From DATKSS01 sp035533335 (GTDB taxonomy: Bacteria; Chloroflexota; Dormibacteria; Dormibacterales; Dormibacteraceae), in assembly GCA_035533335.1 (NCBI GenBank), contig DATLUC010000048.1, forward strand, positions 1 through 42,315: DNA of 42,315 bases. Direction: 5' to 3'. Made by a program: the position numbers and the translations under genes. Below, piece by piece: positions 13,927 to 22,042 of the stretch. How positions within the stretch are numbered: the stretch's first letter is position 1; every line of letters begins with the position of its first letter. The notes beneath the pieces were generated by a model. It saw nothing but the letters and a program-made list of their open reading frames with translations. It did not search any database and had not been told where the DNA came from.

Positions 13927-15828
13927 ATGTCGTATGGATGGTCCCTCGATCATTTACCCTCGGTTCCGATGGGCCCAGAAGCGGTAGCGCGAAGGGGCAG
14001 GCGACCCGGCGACCTGCGAGTCGTGCTGCGGCGGCCGGCCAAGCTTCCGCGCACCCTAGGGGCTCCGGCGCTGTTCGCAGCCTGCTACGGCAATGTCGGC
14101 TCGAGCATCTACTACGCGCTTGGCGTCACTGCTGCATTCGCCCTTGGGCTGACCCCGCTCGCGCTGATCCTGGCCGGTTTGATCTTCGTCAGCACGGCTT
14201 TGAACTACGCCGAGGGGACGGCCGCCCTTCCCCACGCCGGTGGCAGCTCCAGCTTCGCCCGCCGGGCTTTCAACGGGCCGATCGGGTTCTTGGTCGGCTG
14301 GGTACAGCTCTTGAACTACACCGCGACGGTGTCGATCTCCTCCTACTTCGCCATCAGCTACCTTGGCGTCTTCGGCAGGTACGTTCCGCTCTTCGGATTG
14401 CTCAAGCAGAACGACGCCTGGCACGTCGGTGCGACGGTCGTCCTGATCGCGTTCCTGGTCGTGGTCAACATCATCGGGATCCAGGAGTCGAGCGTGCTGA
14501 ACCTCGTGCTCGCTGTCGCCGACCTCGTGACCCAGCTCGTCCTGGTCGTGCTGGGCGTGCTGCTGCTGGTCAACATCCATCGCGTGATCAGCAACGTGCA
14601 CCTCGGTATCGCGCCAACTTGGGGCAACTTCCTGGCCAGCGTCTCCATCGCGATGGTCACCTATACAGGCATCGAGACCATCTCCAACATGTCCGAAGAG
14701 GCGAAGAACCCAGGGCGAAGCGTGCCGCGCGCGACCTTCGCGGTGATCGCCGCGGTGCTGTTCGTTTCCGCATTCCTGCCCACCATAGGCATGAGCGTCT
14801 TTCCCGTACACCTCGGTGCCGGCGGCGCATACACCACCGACCTGGCGACGACCTGGAAGGACAATCCGGTGGCGGGGATCGTGACGGGATTCGCCGTTAT
14901 CTCGCAGCCGTTGGCGTTCTGGTCCAGCATCTGGGTCGGCATCCTGGCTTTCACGATCCTGGTCATCGCCACCAACGCCGGGTTGATCGGCATCTCGAGG
15001 CTCAGCTACTCGCTGGCCGTGGTGGACCTTCTGCCCAGCCGGTTCGCACAGCTTCACTCGAAGTTCAAGACCCCGTACTTCTCAATCTTCGTGTTCGGGG
15101 TCGCTGCTGCGATCCTAGTGCTGCCCGGGATCTTCGTGAGCGGCCACGAGATCGACCTTCTCGGCGCCGTCTACTCGCTGGCGGCCACCTTCGCGTTCTG
15201 CTCCGCGCACCTGTCGGTGATGCGTCTGAGGTTCATCGAGCCGGCGCTGCACCGGCCGTATCGCATGCCGTGGAACATCCGCTTCGGTCGCGACAGCATC
15301 CCGGTGATCTCGCTGCTGGGAGCCCTCGCCATCGGCACGGTCTTCACCCAGCTCATGTCGCAGAACATCTCCAACTCCACGTTCATCTATCTCGGCTGGC
15401 TGGTGCTGGGCGGGATCACCTTCGTCCTGTACCGCCGCCACCGGCACCAACCCCTGTGGGAGCCGCTCGAGGTGCCTCCACCGCGCGACCGCGACGTCGA
15501 GAGGGTGGCGTTCGAGCCACTGCCCCGGAGCGCGCGCTACCGGCTCGGACGGCGGGAGCGTATCGCCGCGCATGCCGCGACTGCCCCGGAGCGGCACGAG
15601 CACCACCGTCCCGGCTGGCAGCTCGAGGTGGAGCTTTTCTTCGCGCGGCACGGAGCGGTTCGCGGCGTGCTGATCGTGCTGGTCTTCGCCGCCACGAGCG
15701 GGCTGGCCATTTTCGTCGACCTGTCGAAATACGACCCGTTCGGCGCCGGTCTAGGATGGTCGCCCGGCCTGGTCGTGGTGGCGTTCGTGGCCGCCTACCT
15801 GCTCAACCGGAGCCACGCTGAACAGTAG
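13927..15828 (+). CDS. APC-superfamily permease with extended C-terminus
   Basis: A 633-residue membrane transporter with about twelve helices between residues 45 and 500. Helix 1 carries YGNVGSSIYYALG and the next segment ALPHAGGSSSFARRAFN, the counterparts of the motifs in the permease facing it, so the two look like distant paralogues. EEAKNPGRSVPRA marks the cytosolic loop typical of APC carriers. After a charged stretch (about 500-570) there is a further hydrophobic region (about 577-625), possibly two extra helices, which most amino-acid permeases lack. The substrate is unknown: amino acid or potassium. ATG 13927 is used; ATG 13969 is an alternative that leaves the membrane part intact. 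It converges on the response-regulator gene with five bases between. Confidence 0.87.
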   Translation: MSYGWSLDHLPSVPMGPEAVARRGRRPGDLRVVLRRPAKLPRTLGAPALFAACYGNVGSSIYYALGVTAAFALGLTPLALILAGLIFVSTALNYAEGTAALPHAGGSSSFARRAFNGPIGFLVGWVQLLNYTATVSISSYFAISYLGVFGRYVPLFGLLKQNDAWHVGATVVLIAFLVVVNIIGIQESSVLNLVLAVADLVTQLVLVVLGVLLLVNIHRVISNVHLGIAPTWGNFLASVSIAMVTYTGIETISNMSEEAKNPGRSVPRATFAVIAAVLFVSAFLPTIGMSVFPVHLGAGGAYTTDLATTWKDNPVAGIVTGFAVISQPLAFWSSIWVGILAFTILVIATNAGLIGISRLSYSLAVVDLLPSRFAQLHSKFKTPYFSIFVFGVAAAILVLPGIFVSGHEIDLLGAVYSLAATFAFCSAHLSVMRLRFIEPALHRPYRMPWNIRFGRDSIPVISLLGALAIGTVFTQLMSQNISNSTFIYLGWLVLGGITFVLYRRHRHQPLWEPLEVPPPRDRDVERVAFEPLPRSARYRLGRRERIAAHAATAPERHEHHRPGWQLEVELFFARHGAVRGVLIVLVFAATSGLAIFVDLSKYDPFGAGLGWSPGLVVVAFVAAYLLNRSHAEQ

Positions 15829-15833
15829 CGAGG

Positions 15834-16514
15834 TCAGGCCTCGAGGCGGTACCCGACTCCCGGCTCGTTGACGATGAAACGCGGGTTGGCGGGGTCGTCG
15901 CCGAGCTTTTTGCGGATCTGCGCCACGACGTACCTGGTGTTGTACTTGTCTCCCACCGCGTATTCGCCCCAAACCTGGCGGAGCAGGGTGGTGTGGGTTA
16001 CCGGCCGTCCGGCGTGCAGGGCCAGGTAGCGGAGGAGCTCGTACTCGGTCGGTGTCAGATGGATCGCGCGACCTTCGACCGACACGAGCCGGCGGGCGAG
16101 GTCGAGCTGCAGGTCGCCGAAGCGCAGGACAGGTTGGCCTGACGGCACGTCCGCCTGCCTTCGCAGCACCGCCCGAATTCGTGCCACCAGCTCTTCCGTG
16201 CCGAACGGTTTGACCAAGTAGTCGTCCGCGCCTGCGTCGAGCGCCCTCACCTTGTCCTTCTCCCCCGGCATCACGCTGACCACGATCACTCCCGCGCGCG
16301 TCATGGGCCGCAGCGCCCTCAGGGTGGCGAACCCGTCCATGCCTGGCAGGCCGAGGTCGAGGAGGATCACGTCCGGGCGCCAGCCCGCTGTCTCGCGTAG
16401 CGCATCCTCTCCGGTCCCCACTGCTTTCACGTCGAAGTCGTGGTAGCGCAGCCCTGTCCGCAGGGCGCGCTGCATCTCCACCTCGTCGTCGACGACCAGG
16501 ACGCGGCCGCTCAT
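15834..16514 (-). CDS. OmpR/KdpE-family response regulator
   Basis: A 226-residue DNA-binding response regulator. The receiver domain (about residues 4-115) has the acidic pair Asp9-Asp10, the phosphoacceptor Asp53 in LLDLGLPGMDGF and Lys102 in YLVKPFG. The winged helix (about 130-225) has LTPTEYELLRYLALHAGR and ends RFIVNEPGVGYRLEA, very close to KdpE. The frame is open to 16622, but ATG 16514 gives the conserved start and overlaps the kinase stop (ATGA), so the pair is co-translated. No kdpFABC pump genes are in the window. The nearest possible targets are the two permease genes next to it. Confidence 0.94.
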   Translation of the reverse strand: MSGRVLVVDDEVEMQRALRTGLRYHDFDVKAVGTGEDALRETAGWRPDVILLDLGLPGMDGFATLRALRPMTRAGVIVVSVMPGEKDKVRALDAGADDYLVKPFGTEELVARIRAVLRRQADVPSGQPVLRFGDLQLDLARRLVSVEGRAIHLTPTEYELLRYLALHAGRPVTHTTLLRQVWGEYAVGDKYNTRYVVAQIRKKLGDDPANPRFIVNEPGVGYRLEA

Positions 16515-18001
16515 TTTTCGGCCGGCACGCGCGCCAGTGGCAGGGTGAACGTGAAGCGCGGCCCACGCCTGCGGTTCTCCACCCGAATCGCGCCGCCGTG
16601 AGCCTCCACGACGCGTTTGCAAATCGCCAGGCCGAGCCCGCTACCGCGCGCGCGGCGCGTCCAGAACGTGTCGAAGACACGGTCCAGGTCAGCCGGCGCG
16701 ATCGGTGGCCCCTGGTTCTCGACCCACGCCTCCAGCACGTCGTCCCTGGCGACGGCGCCTACCTCGACCGACCCGCCCGGCGTCGCCCACTCGACCGCGT
16801 TCTCGAGCAGGTTGGAGACGACTCGTCCGACCTGCAGCTCGTCGACCTCCACCGGGGGGAGATCGTCGGGGATGTCCAAAGTGACCTCGTGGTCTTTCAG
16901 CTCCGCGCGGAGCCGCCGCATCGCCACGCCGACCAGGTCGGCGAAGCTGTGCGGCTCCTTGTCGAGGGCGACGCCGGCCTCGAGCCGGGATAGTGCCAGC
17001 ATGTCGCCCACCATGTGGTCGAGACGCGCCGCCTGGCGGTCGAGGTCGATCAGCAGCTCACGCTGGTCGGGCTGCAGCCCGGCCTGGGGCGCCGTCAACG
17101 CCGTGAGCCCCGTCCGCAGCGAGGCGATCGGGCTTTTCAGCTCGTGTGACAGTGAGGACAGGATTGCCGCCTTCAGGCGGTCGGACGACTCGAACCCACG
17201 GGCGCGCTCGGCCTCGAGCGCAGCACGGCGGCGGTCGAGCAGAAGCCCGGCAAGGCCGATCAGGGCCGCCAGCGTTTGCAGCTCGACCTCGTCGTCGTGG
17301 TCCTGGTCGAGCGCGATCAGCGCCACGCCGCTCGTCATCGGCACGTATGCGTTGGAGTCGGCCTTGGTATGAGTCCGCATGACCTTGACCGCGCCTTCCG
17401 CGATCGCGATGCCGATGGACCTTCCGTTCTCGTATGACCACAACGCCTGGTGCACCTCATCTGCCGTTGGATGGCTTCCCGCGAGCGGCACCGGCTGGCC
17501 GAAATCAATCGCGATGACGGCGAACCGATCGACACCACGGAGCCGTTCCGCGCGCTCGCACACCATGGAAAGCGCGGTGCCCACCTCGGGAACGCGCAGG
17601 GCGGCGGTCGCCAGCTCGTAAAGGGAGCGCGTATCCGCGGCGAGCGCCTCGGCGGCGGACTGGGCCCGTCGCAGCGAGGCGGCGAGCTGGCTGGTCACGA
17701 GCGCGACCGCGAGCAGGACCACGAGCTCGAGGAGCTCGGCCGGCCCCCGCACGGCGAACGTCCCGACCGGGGGGACGAAGAAGTAGTCGTACAAGAGAAA
17801 GGCCGCGACGCTTCCCGCGACAGCCGGCCCTCTGCCCCACCTGGCCCCGAGCCACAGCACCAGCAGCAGGTAGACGGCGGACAGCCCCGAGGCGCTGGTG
17901 CGCGACGTCAGCAGTCCGATGAGCGCCGTGACCGCGGTCGCGCCGCCGATCGCGACCGCGTAAGGCGCAAGGCGCCGCGTCATGCGGGTCATCGTACGCA
18001 C
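16511..18001 (-). CDS. KdpD-like sensor histidine kinase lacking the N-terminal KdpD domain
   Basis: A 496-residue membrane kinase that should phosphorylate the adjacent response regulator. It starts with four short membrane helices (about residues 12-110) of the DUF4118 type found in KdpD, including LLYDYFFVPPVGTF. A GAF-like domain follows (about 125-255). The HisKA domain has His286 in SLSHELKSPIASL, and the ATPase domain has NLLENAVEW and GSGLGLAICKRV. Full-length KdpD has about 370 more N-terminal residues with a P-loop and a universal-stress domain, absent here, which is common for KdpD relatives in Gram-positive lineages. The GTG at 18001 or the ATGs at 17992 and 17983 could be the start. 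The signal sensed is inferred, not shown. Confidence 0.92.
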   Translation of the reverse strand: MRTMTRMTRRLAPYAVAIGGATAVTALIGLLTSRTSASGLSAVYLLLVLWLGARWGRGPAVAGSVAAFLLYDYFFVPPVGTFAVRGPAELLELVVLLAVALVTSQLAASLRRAQSAAEALAADTRSLYELATAALRVPEVGTALSMVCERAERLRGVDRFAVIAIDFGQPVPLAGSHPTADEVHQALWSYENGRSIGIAIAEGAVKVMRTHTKADSNAYVPMTSGVALIALDQDHDDEVELQTLAALIGLAGLLLDRRRAALEAERARGFESSDRLKAAILSSLSHELKSPIASLRTGLTALTAPQAGLQPDQRELLIDLDRQAARLDHMVGDMLALSRLEAGVALDKEPHSFADLVGVAMRRLRAELKDHEVTLDIPDDLPPVEVDELQVGRVVSNLLENAVEWATPGGSVEVGAVARDDVLEAWVENQGPPIAPADLDRVFDTFWTRRARGSGLGLAICKRVVEAHGGAIRVENRRRGPRFTFTLPLARVPAEK

Positions 18002-18025
18002 GGCGCCGTGCGCCGGCTCCTCGAC

Positions 18026-18970
18026 TCAGTTCCCGGCGCCGGCAATCTCGAGCTCCCGTGCCCGGTTGGCGTACCCCGGGTGTGACGGATGCGCCACCCG
18101 GTACCACGCCAGGGTCTCGGCCAAGGCGTCTTCCAGGGCGGAGGGCTCGAAGCCCAGCTCGCGGCGAGCCCGGTCCAGGACGTAACCGGCCGCGCGCTTG
18201 GGGTCGGGCCCGTAGGGACTTGCCCCCTCCGGCAGCGTCGCGAATGGGACCGGGTGCATGCGCGCGGGCAGCCCCATCGCCCCGGCGATCCCCTCGATGA
18301 GGTCGCGCAGGCTCACCCCGTCGAAGGCGGCGTTGTAGGCCTTACCGGTCGCGTCCTTGCGCAGGTCGCAGGCCAGCGCGCAGGCGAACCCGATGTCCTT
18401 GACCCACGCCAGGCCGGCCTGCCTCTCGTAAGTCTCGGCCGGAACGAGCAGTGGTCCGCCGTCTGCGACCCGCTGGATGTAGGCGGCGATGCGCAGCGTG
18501 TGGTCGGCCGGACCGAACACGGCCGGCGGCCGGATCACCGTCCATGGAAAACCTTCCGCCCGCGTGAGCATCGTCTCGCACCATCGCTTGCCGCCGAAAT
18601 AGTCAAGGGCATCCGGCGGATCCCCTGCGAGCGGGACGAAATCATCCTCTCGCGCCGGTCTTCCGCCGAGGTCGGGGTAGACGCCGGTCGAGACGAACAC
18701 GTACCGCTCGCCCTTGAACAGTCGAGCGATCGTCATCACCTCATCTGGTTGATAGCAAGCGAGGTCGAGGACAACGTCCGGCTGCACCTGCGCCAGCGCT
18801 CGTTCGAGCTGACCTTCGTCGGTGCGGTCGAAGGCTACGTAGCTCGTGAAGGTGCCGTACGGCCGATCCTTTCGGCCCGCGGCGACCGTCTCGACCCCTC
18901 GGCGCATCAGCTCCTTGCAGGCCGCGACTCCGACGAAGCCGGCCCCTCCGAGGACGAGCGCGCGCGTCAC
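18026..18970 (-). CDS. NAD-dependent epimerase/dehydratase-like protein
   Basis: A 314-residue extended SDR. The dinucleotide motif is LVLGGAGFVG (residues 5-14). The usual Tyr-x3-Lys appears as YFGGKRWCE (about 124-132), preceded by VFVSTGVYPD, and RPPAVFGP follows near residue 147, all typical of nucleotide-sugar epimerases and related reductases. The substrate is not evident. It lies six bases after the RapZ-like gene and is probably its operon partner, in the place where yvcK would be expected from the Gram-positive gene order. The GTG start at 18970 is chosen from the conserved N-terminus. Confidence 0.88.
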   Translation of the reverse strand: MTRALVLGGAGFVGVAACKELMRRGVETVAAGRKDRPYGTFTSYVAFDRTDEGQLERALAQVQPDVVLDLACYQPDEVMTIARLFKGERYVFVSTGVYPDLGGRPAREDDFVPLAGDPPDALDYFGGKRWCETMLTRAEGFPWTVIRPPAVFGPADHTLRIAAYIQRVADGGPLLVPAETYERQAGLAWVKDIGFACALACDLRKDATGKAYNAAFDGVSLRDLIEGIAGAMGLPARMHPVPFATLPEGASPYGPDPKRAAGYVLDRARRELGFEPSALEDALAETLAWYRVAHPSHPGYANRARELEIAGAGN

Positions 18971-18976
18971 GGCCGC

Positions 18977-19651
18977 CTATCCGAGGTCGCGCGCCGCAAA
19001 CTCCACGTCGACGCCGTCGATGTCGCGGAGCCGCGTGGCGAGCTCGTTGGCCATGGCCACGGATCGGTGCCTGCCGCCCGTGCAGCCGAACGCCACCACG
19101 AGCTGCGAGCGGCCGTGGGCGCGGTAATGGGGGATCGCGGCGCGCAGGGTCCTCTCGAGGTTGTCGAGCAGCTCCTGGGCGGCAGGTTGGTTGACGACGT
19201 AGTCGCGCACCTTCGGGTCGCGCCCGTCCAGAGGGCGCAGCTCATCGACCCAGTAAGGGTTGTCCAGCAGCCTCGCGTCGACCACCCACGACGCGCCGTC
19301 CGGAATGCCGTTCTTGTAGCCGAACGCGAGGCACGTGACCAGCAACCTCTCGCGGGAGCGCAGCTGCCCCGCGAGCTCGCGGAGCTGGGCGGTGTCGACG
19401 CGGTGATGAGCCCGGTCGTGGCTGCCACCCGCCCGGCCGTCCGCTGCGCCGACATGCACCAACACGTACCGAATGCCCTGGCGGTCGGCGTCCTTGAGGA
19501 TCTCGACCGCGTCGCCACGCAGCGGCAGCACGGCGTCCGCCCCTTCCCACTCCGACAGCCAGCGGGCAAGCTGGAAGCCGGCGTCGAGGAAAACGCCGAC
19601 GGCCTCGTCGAGCTGTGGCTCACCAGGCCCTCCGACGATGACGAGCGTCAC
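18977..19651 (-). CDS. RapZ-like protein without a P-loop
   Basis: RapZ (YvcJ) is an RNA-binding adapter with an N-terminal P-loop domain and a C-terminal domain that binds RNA and a sugar-phosphate ligand. The C-terminal domain is well kept here: LAFGYKNGIPDGASWVVDAR (residues 108-127), NPYWVDELRPLDGRD (131-145) and AFGCTGGRHRSVAMA (187-201). The N-terminal domain is shortened by roughly 60 residues and its nucleotide motif is gone: GGPGEPQLDEA (7-17) stands where GxSGxGKSxxL should be. Total length is 224 against about 285. ATP or GTP hydrolysis is therefore unlikely while ligand or RNA binding may remain. The GTG start overlaps the uvrC stop (GTGA), so it is translated with uvrC. Confidence 0.88.
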   Translation of the reverse strand: MTLVIVGGPGEPQLDEAVGVFLDAGFQLARWLSEWEGADAVLPLRGDAVEILKDADRQGIRYVLVHVGAADGRAGGSHDRAHHRVDTAQLRELAGQLRSRERLLVTCLAFGYKNGIPDGASWVVDARLLDNPYWVDELRPLDGRDPKVRDYVVNQPAAQELLDNLERTLRAAIPHYRAHGRSQLVVAFGCTGGRHRSVAMANELATRLRDIDGVDVEFAARDLG

Positions 19652-21498
19652 AGGGTTTCCTTGAGACGCCTGGCGAGACGTTCCGGCACGCCGAGCTCGA
19701 CGATCTCGTCTACCGGCGCTTCGCGGATGGCCTGCACCGAGCCGAAGTGTCGCAGGAGCGCCCGCTTACGCGCGGGGCCGATCCCCTCGATCGAGTCGAG
19801 AGGAGAGGTCAGCGCTTTGCGCGAGCGAACCTTGCGGTGATGCGTGATGGCAAAGCGGTGCGCCTCGTCGCGGATTCGCTGCACGAGGAACATGCCCGGC
19901 GAGTTGCGCTCCTGGACGATGGGGTCGGCCCGCCCCGGCGCAAAGATCTCCTCGCGCTCCTTGGCCAGCGCGAAGGTGGGGATGTCTGCGTATCCGGCGG
20001 ATTCAAGGATTTCGATCGCGGCGCTCAGCTGGCCCTTGCCGCCGTCGATGAGGATGAGGTCCGGGCGGCTGGTGAACGAGCGGTCGCCCACCACCTCGGC
20101 CTCTTCGCGCCTCTGCGCCGACTCCAGCCGCTCGAGCCGCCGCCGGAGCACCTCCTGCAGCATCGCGAAGTCGTTCGGACCCGGGACGAACCTGATCCGG
20201 AAGTGGCGGTAGTGATCGTTGCGTGGCCTTCCGTCCTCGAAGACGACCATTGCCCCGACCGCCGAGTCGCCCTGGATGTTCGAGATGTCGTAGCACTCGA
20301 TCCGCTTGGGCGGGGTCTCCAGGTCGAGCGCCTCGGCCAGCGCGCCCAGCATCGGCTCGGTGCGGCTGCGGTCGTAGTCGGCCTGGATGCGAAGCTGCTG
20401 GAGCTCCTGGGTCGCCGTCTCCGCAAGCTGTGTCACGAGAGCGCGCTTGCGGCCGCGCTGCGGCACCTCGATCGTGACCGGACCGTTACGCCTCTGGCCG
20501 AGCCATCCGGAGATGAGGTCCGGCTCTTCCACCGGTCCCGGGAGGATCACCGAGCGAGGCACGTGGGTGGCGCTCGAGTAGTACTGCAGCACAAAGCCGC
20601 GCAACAGCTCCGCCTCATCAACATCGCCCGCGCCGTCCAGCGGGTGGCCGTCGTGACCGACCATCTTGCCCTGCCTCACGTAAGCCACCTCGACGAAAAC
20701 GTCGTTTCCGTTTCGCGCGTAGGCGACGATGTCCTGGTCGTCCCGGCCGTGCGTGAGGACCTTCTGCCGGTCCGCGATGCGCTCGATCGACTGCAGCTGG
20801 TCTCGATACCGCGCCGCGTTCTCGAAGTCGAGCCTGTTCGCCGAGACCTCCATCTTTTCCTTGAGCGCCCGCACCAGCGCGTCCGAGCGCCCTTCCATGA
20901 ACAGCGCCACCTCGTTGATGCGCGCCTTGTAGTCCTCCGAGCTGATTCGCCCCTCGCATGGCCCGGGGCAGCGTTTGATGTGGAAATCGAGGCAGACCTT
21001 GCCCTGCTTGAAGATCTCGTCCGAGCAGGTGCGGAACGGCAGGAGCTGGCGGATCGATTTCACCGTCCCTCGAAGCGACTGCGCGGAGGTGTACGGTCCG
21101 AAGTACATTGCGCCGTCGTTCTGCACCCGTCGCGAGTAGTGCACCCGCGGGAACTCCTCGGTGACCGGCAGCTTCAGGTAGAGATAGTTCTTGTCGTCCT
21201 TCAGCCGGATGTTGAAGCGAGGCCGGTAGTTCTTGATCAGGTTGCACTCGAGCACGAGCGCCTCGACCTCGTTCGCGGTCGTGACGAACTCGAAGTCGCT
21301 GGCTTTTCGGATCAGCTCCGAGACGCGAGCGGTCACCGCATTGCCCGGATTGAAGTAGGACCTCAGGCGGTCGCGCAGCCGCAGCGCTTTCCCGACGTAG
21401 ATGACCTGGCTCCTGTTGTCGCGGAACAGATAGACGCCAGGGCTGTCGGGCACGGCCTGCAGCCGTCGCTTGATCGTCTCCTCGAGGGGTACGGCCAC
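19648..21498 (-). CDS. uvrC: Excinuclease ABC subunit C
   Basis: Makes both incisions around a lesion in nucleotide excision repair, recruited by UvrB. The 616-residue product has the GIY-YIG nuclease at the N-terminus (GVYLF, then IYVGKA, about residues 21-38). A cysteine cluster (CLDFHIKRCPGPCEG) and a UVR helix pair (LDFENAARYRDQLQ) follow. The RNase-H-like nuclease has LILIDGGKGQLSAA, and the C-terminal helix-hairpin-helix reads SIEGIGPARKRALLRHFGS. The open frame extends upstream to 21675 but that part is low-complexity. GTG 21498 gives the family N-terminus and follows TACAAT by eight bases. uvrA and uvrB lie 4-10 kb to the right in a separate operon. Confidence 0.96.
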   Translation of the reverse strand: MAVPLEETIKRRLQAVPDSPGVYLFRDNRSQVIYVGKALRLRDRLRSYFNPGNAVTARVSELIRKASDFEFVTTANEVEALVLECNLIKNYRPRFNIRLKDDKNYLYLKLPVTEEFPRVHYSRRVQNDGAMYFGPYTSAQSLRGTVKSIRQLLPFRTCSDEIFKQGKVCLDFHIKRCPGPCEGRISSEDYKARINEVALFMEGRSDALVRALKEKMEVSANRLDFENAARYRDQLQSIERIADRQKVLTHGRDDQDIVAYARNGNDVFVEVAYVRQGKMVGHDGHPLDGAGDVDEAELLRGFVLQYYSSATHVPRSVILPGPVEEPDLISGWLGQRRNGPVTIEVPQRGRKRALVTQLAETATQELQQLRIQADYDRSRTEPMLGALAEALDLETPPKRIECYDISNIQGDSAVGAMVVFEDGRPRNDHYRHFRIRFVPGPNDFAMLQEVLRRRLERLESAQRREEAEVVGDRSFTSRPDLILIDGGKGQLSAAIEILESAGYADIPTFALAKEREEIFAPGRADPIVQERNSPGMFLVQRIRDEAHRFAITHHRKVRSRKALTSPLDSIEGIGPARKRALLRHFGSVQAIREAPVDEIVELGVPERLARRLKETL

Positions 21499-21512
21499 CT
21501 GCCTCGATTGTA
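21499..21512 (-). promoter_or_regulatory. Candidate -10 box of uvrC
   Basis: TACAAT (21507-21512, minus strand) lies eight bases before the uvrC GTG. A GAGG run in between could still act as a short-spaced ribosome site, so leaderless use is likely but not certain. Confidence 0.45.
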
Positions 21513-21563
21513 TGGAGGGGCGAGGGCCGCCCGCCTGCAACGATTGGTTCTCGCCCTCGCGGG

Positions 21564-21575
21564 TAGACTGGCGCC
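21564..21575 (+). promoter_or_regulatory. Candidate -10 box of a leaderless promoter
   Basis: TAGACT (21564-21569), then six bases, then the GTG of the DUF4190-like gene. No purine-rich ribosome site lies between. Together with the uvrC box it places two divergent promoters in a 77-base gap. Confidence 0.55.
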
Positions 21576-22010
21576 GTGAGCACACCTCCGAGCGAGCTCC
21601 CCGGCCCACCGCCTTCAGGCCAACCCTCGGCTTCGCCGACCCTGATCGCGGGCCAGCAGGTTGCGCCGAGCACAACCGTGCCGCATGTGCCGGCCGGCCC
21701 GGCTTACACGCCGGCGGCTAATCGGACCAACACCCTTGCGATCATCAGCCTGGTGGCCGGCATCGGATCGTTCTTTGCGCATATCGTGCCCGGCATCGGC
21801 GGGTTCACCGTCGCGCTGGTGGCGATCGTCACCGGCTACATGGCCCGCAAGCAGATCAGGGAGTCGGGCGAGCAGGGCATGGGCTTGGCCACGGCCGGGA
21901 TGGTCATCGGGATCATCCACCTCGCGCTGTTGGGGCTCCTGGTCCTGTTCCTTGTTTTCCTGATCTTCGTGCTGGGCGTCACCCTTTTCGGCCTGTCCCG
22001 CCCGCACTAG
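21576..22010 (+). CDS. Small DUF4190-like membrane protein
   Basis: A 144-residue protein with a proline- and serine-rich N-terminal tail of about 45 residues. A hydrophobic helix follows (LAIISLVAGIGSFFAHIVPG, about 53-72). The short polar stretch ARKQIRESGEQGMGLATAGM comes next, and then one or two long helices (about 108-140). This layout and the xGxGxAxAGxxxG-like turn match DUF4190 proteins, common in high-GC Gram-positives and of unknown function. The GTG at 21576 is supported by the TAGACT box six bases upstream. Its neighbours, uvrC (divergent) and the acyl-CoA reductase (convergent), give no clue to its role. Confidence 0.82.
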   Translation: MSTPPSELPGPPPSGQPSASPTLIAGQQVAPSTTVPHVPAGPAYTPAANRTNTLAIISLVAGIGSFFAHIVPGIGGFTVALVAIVTGYMARKQIRESGEQGMGLATAGMVIGIIHLALLGLLVLFLVFLIFVLGVTLFGLSRPH

Positions 22011-22042
22011 CCGGGAACCCCCGTCCCAGGACCGCGACGCGC

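Noticed and set aside
13923..15821. 632-codon frame in another register of the second permease
   Set aside because: The product is arginine-rich and has no membrane helices, while the 13927 frame is an intact APC permease.
15834..18001. A full KdpDE system with its pump
   Set aside because: The kinase lacks the N-terminal KdpD domain and no kdpFABC genes are present, so the pair is only KdpED-like.
22011..22042. A rho-independent terminator between the convergent DUF4190-like and reductase genes
   Set aside because: The G and C runs form no strong stem and no T run follows on either strand.
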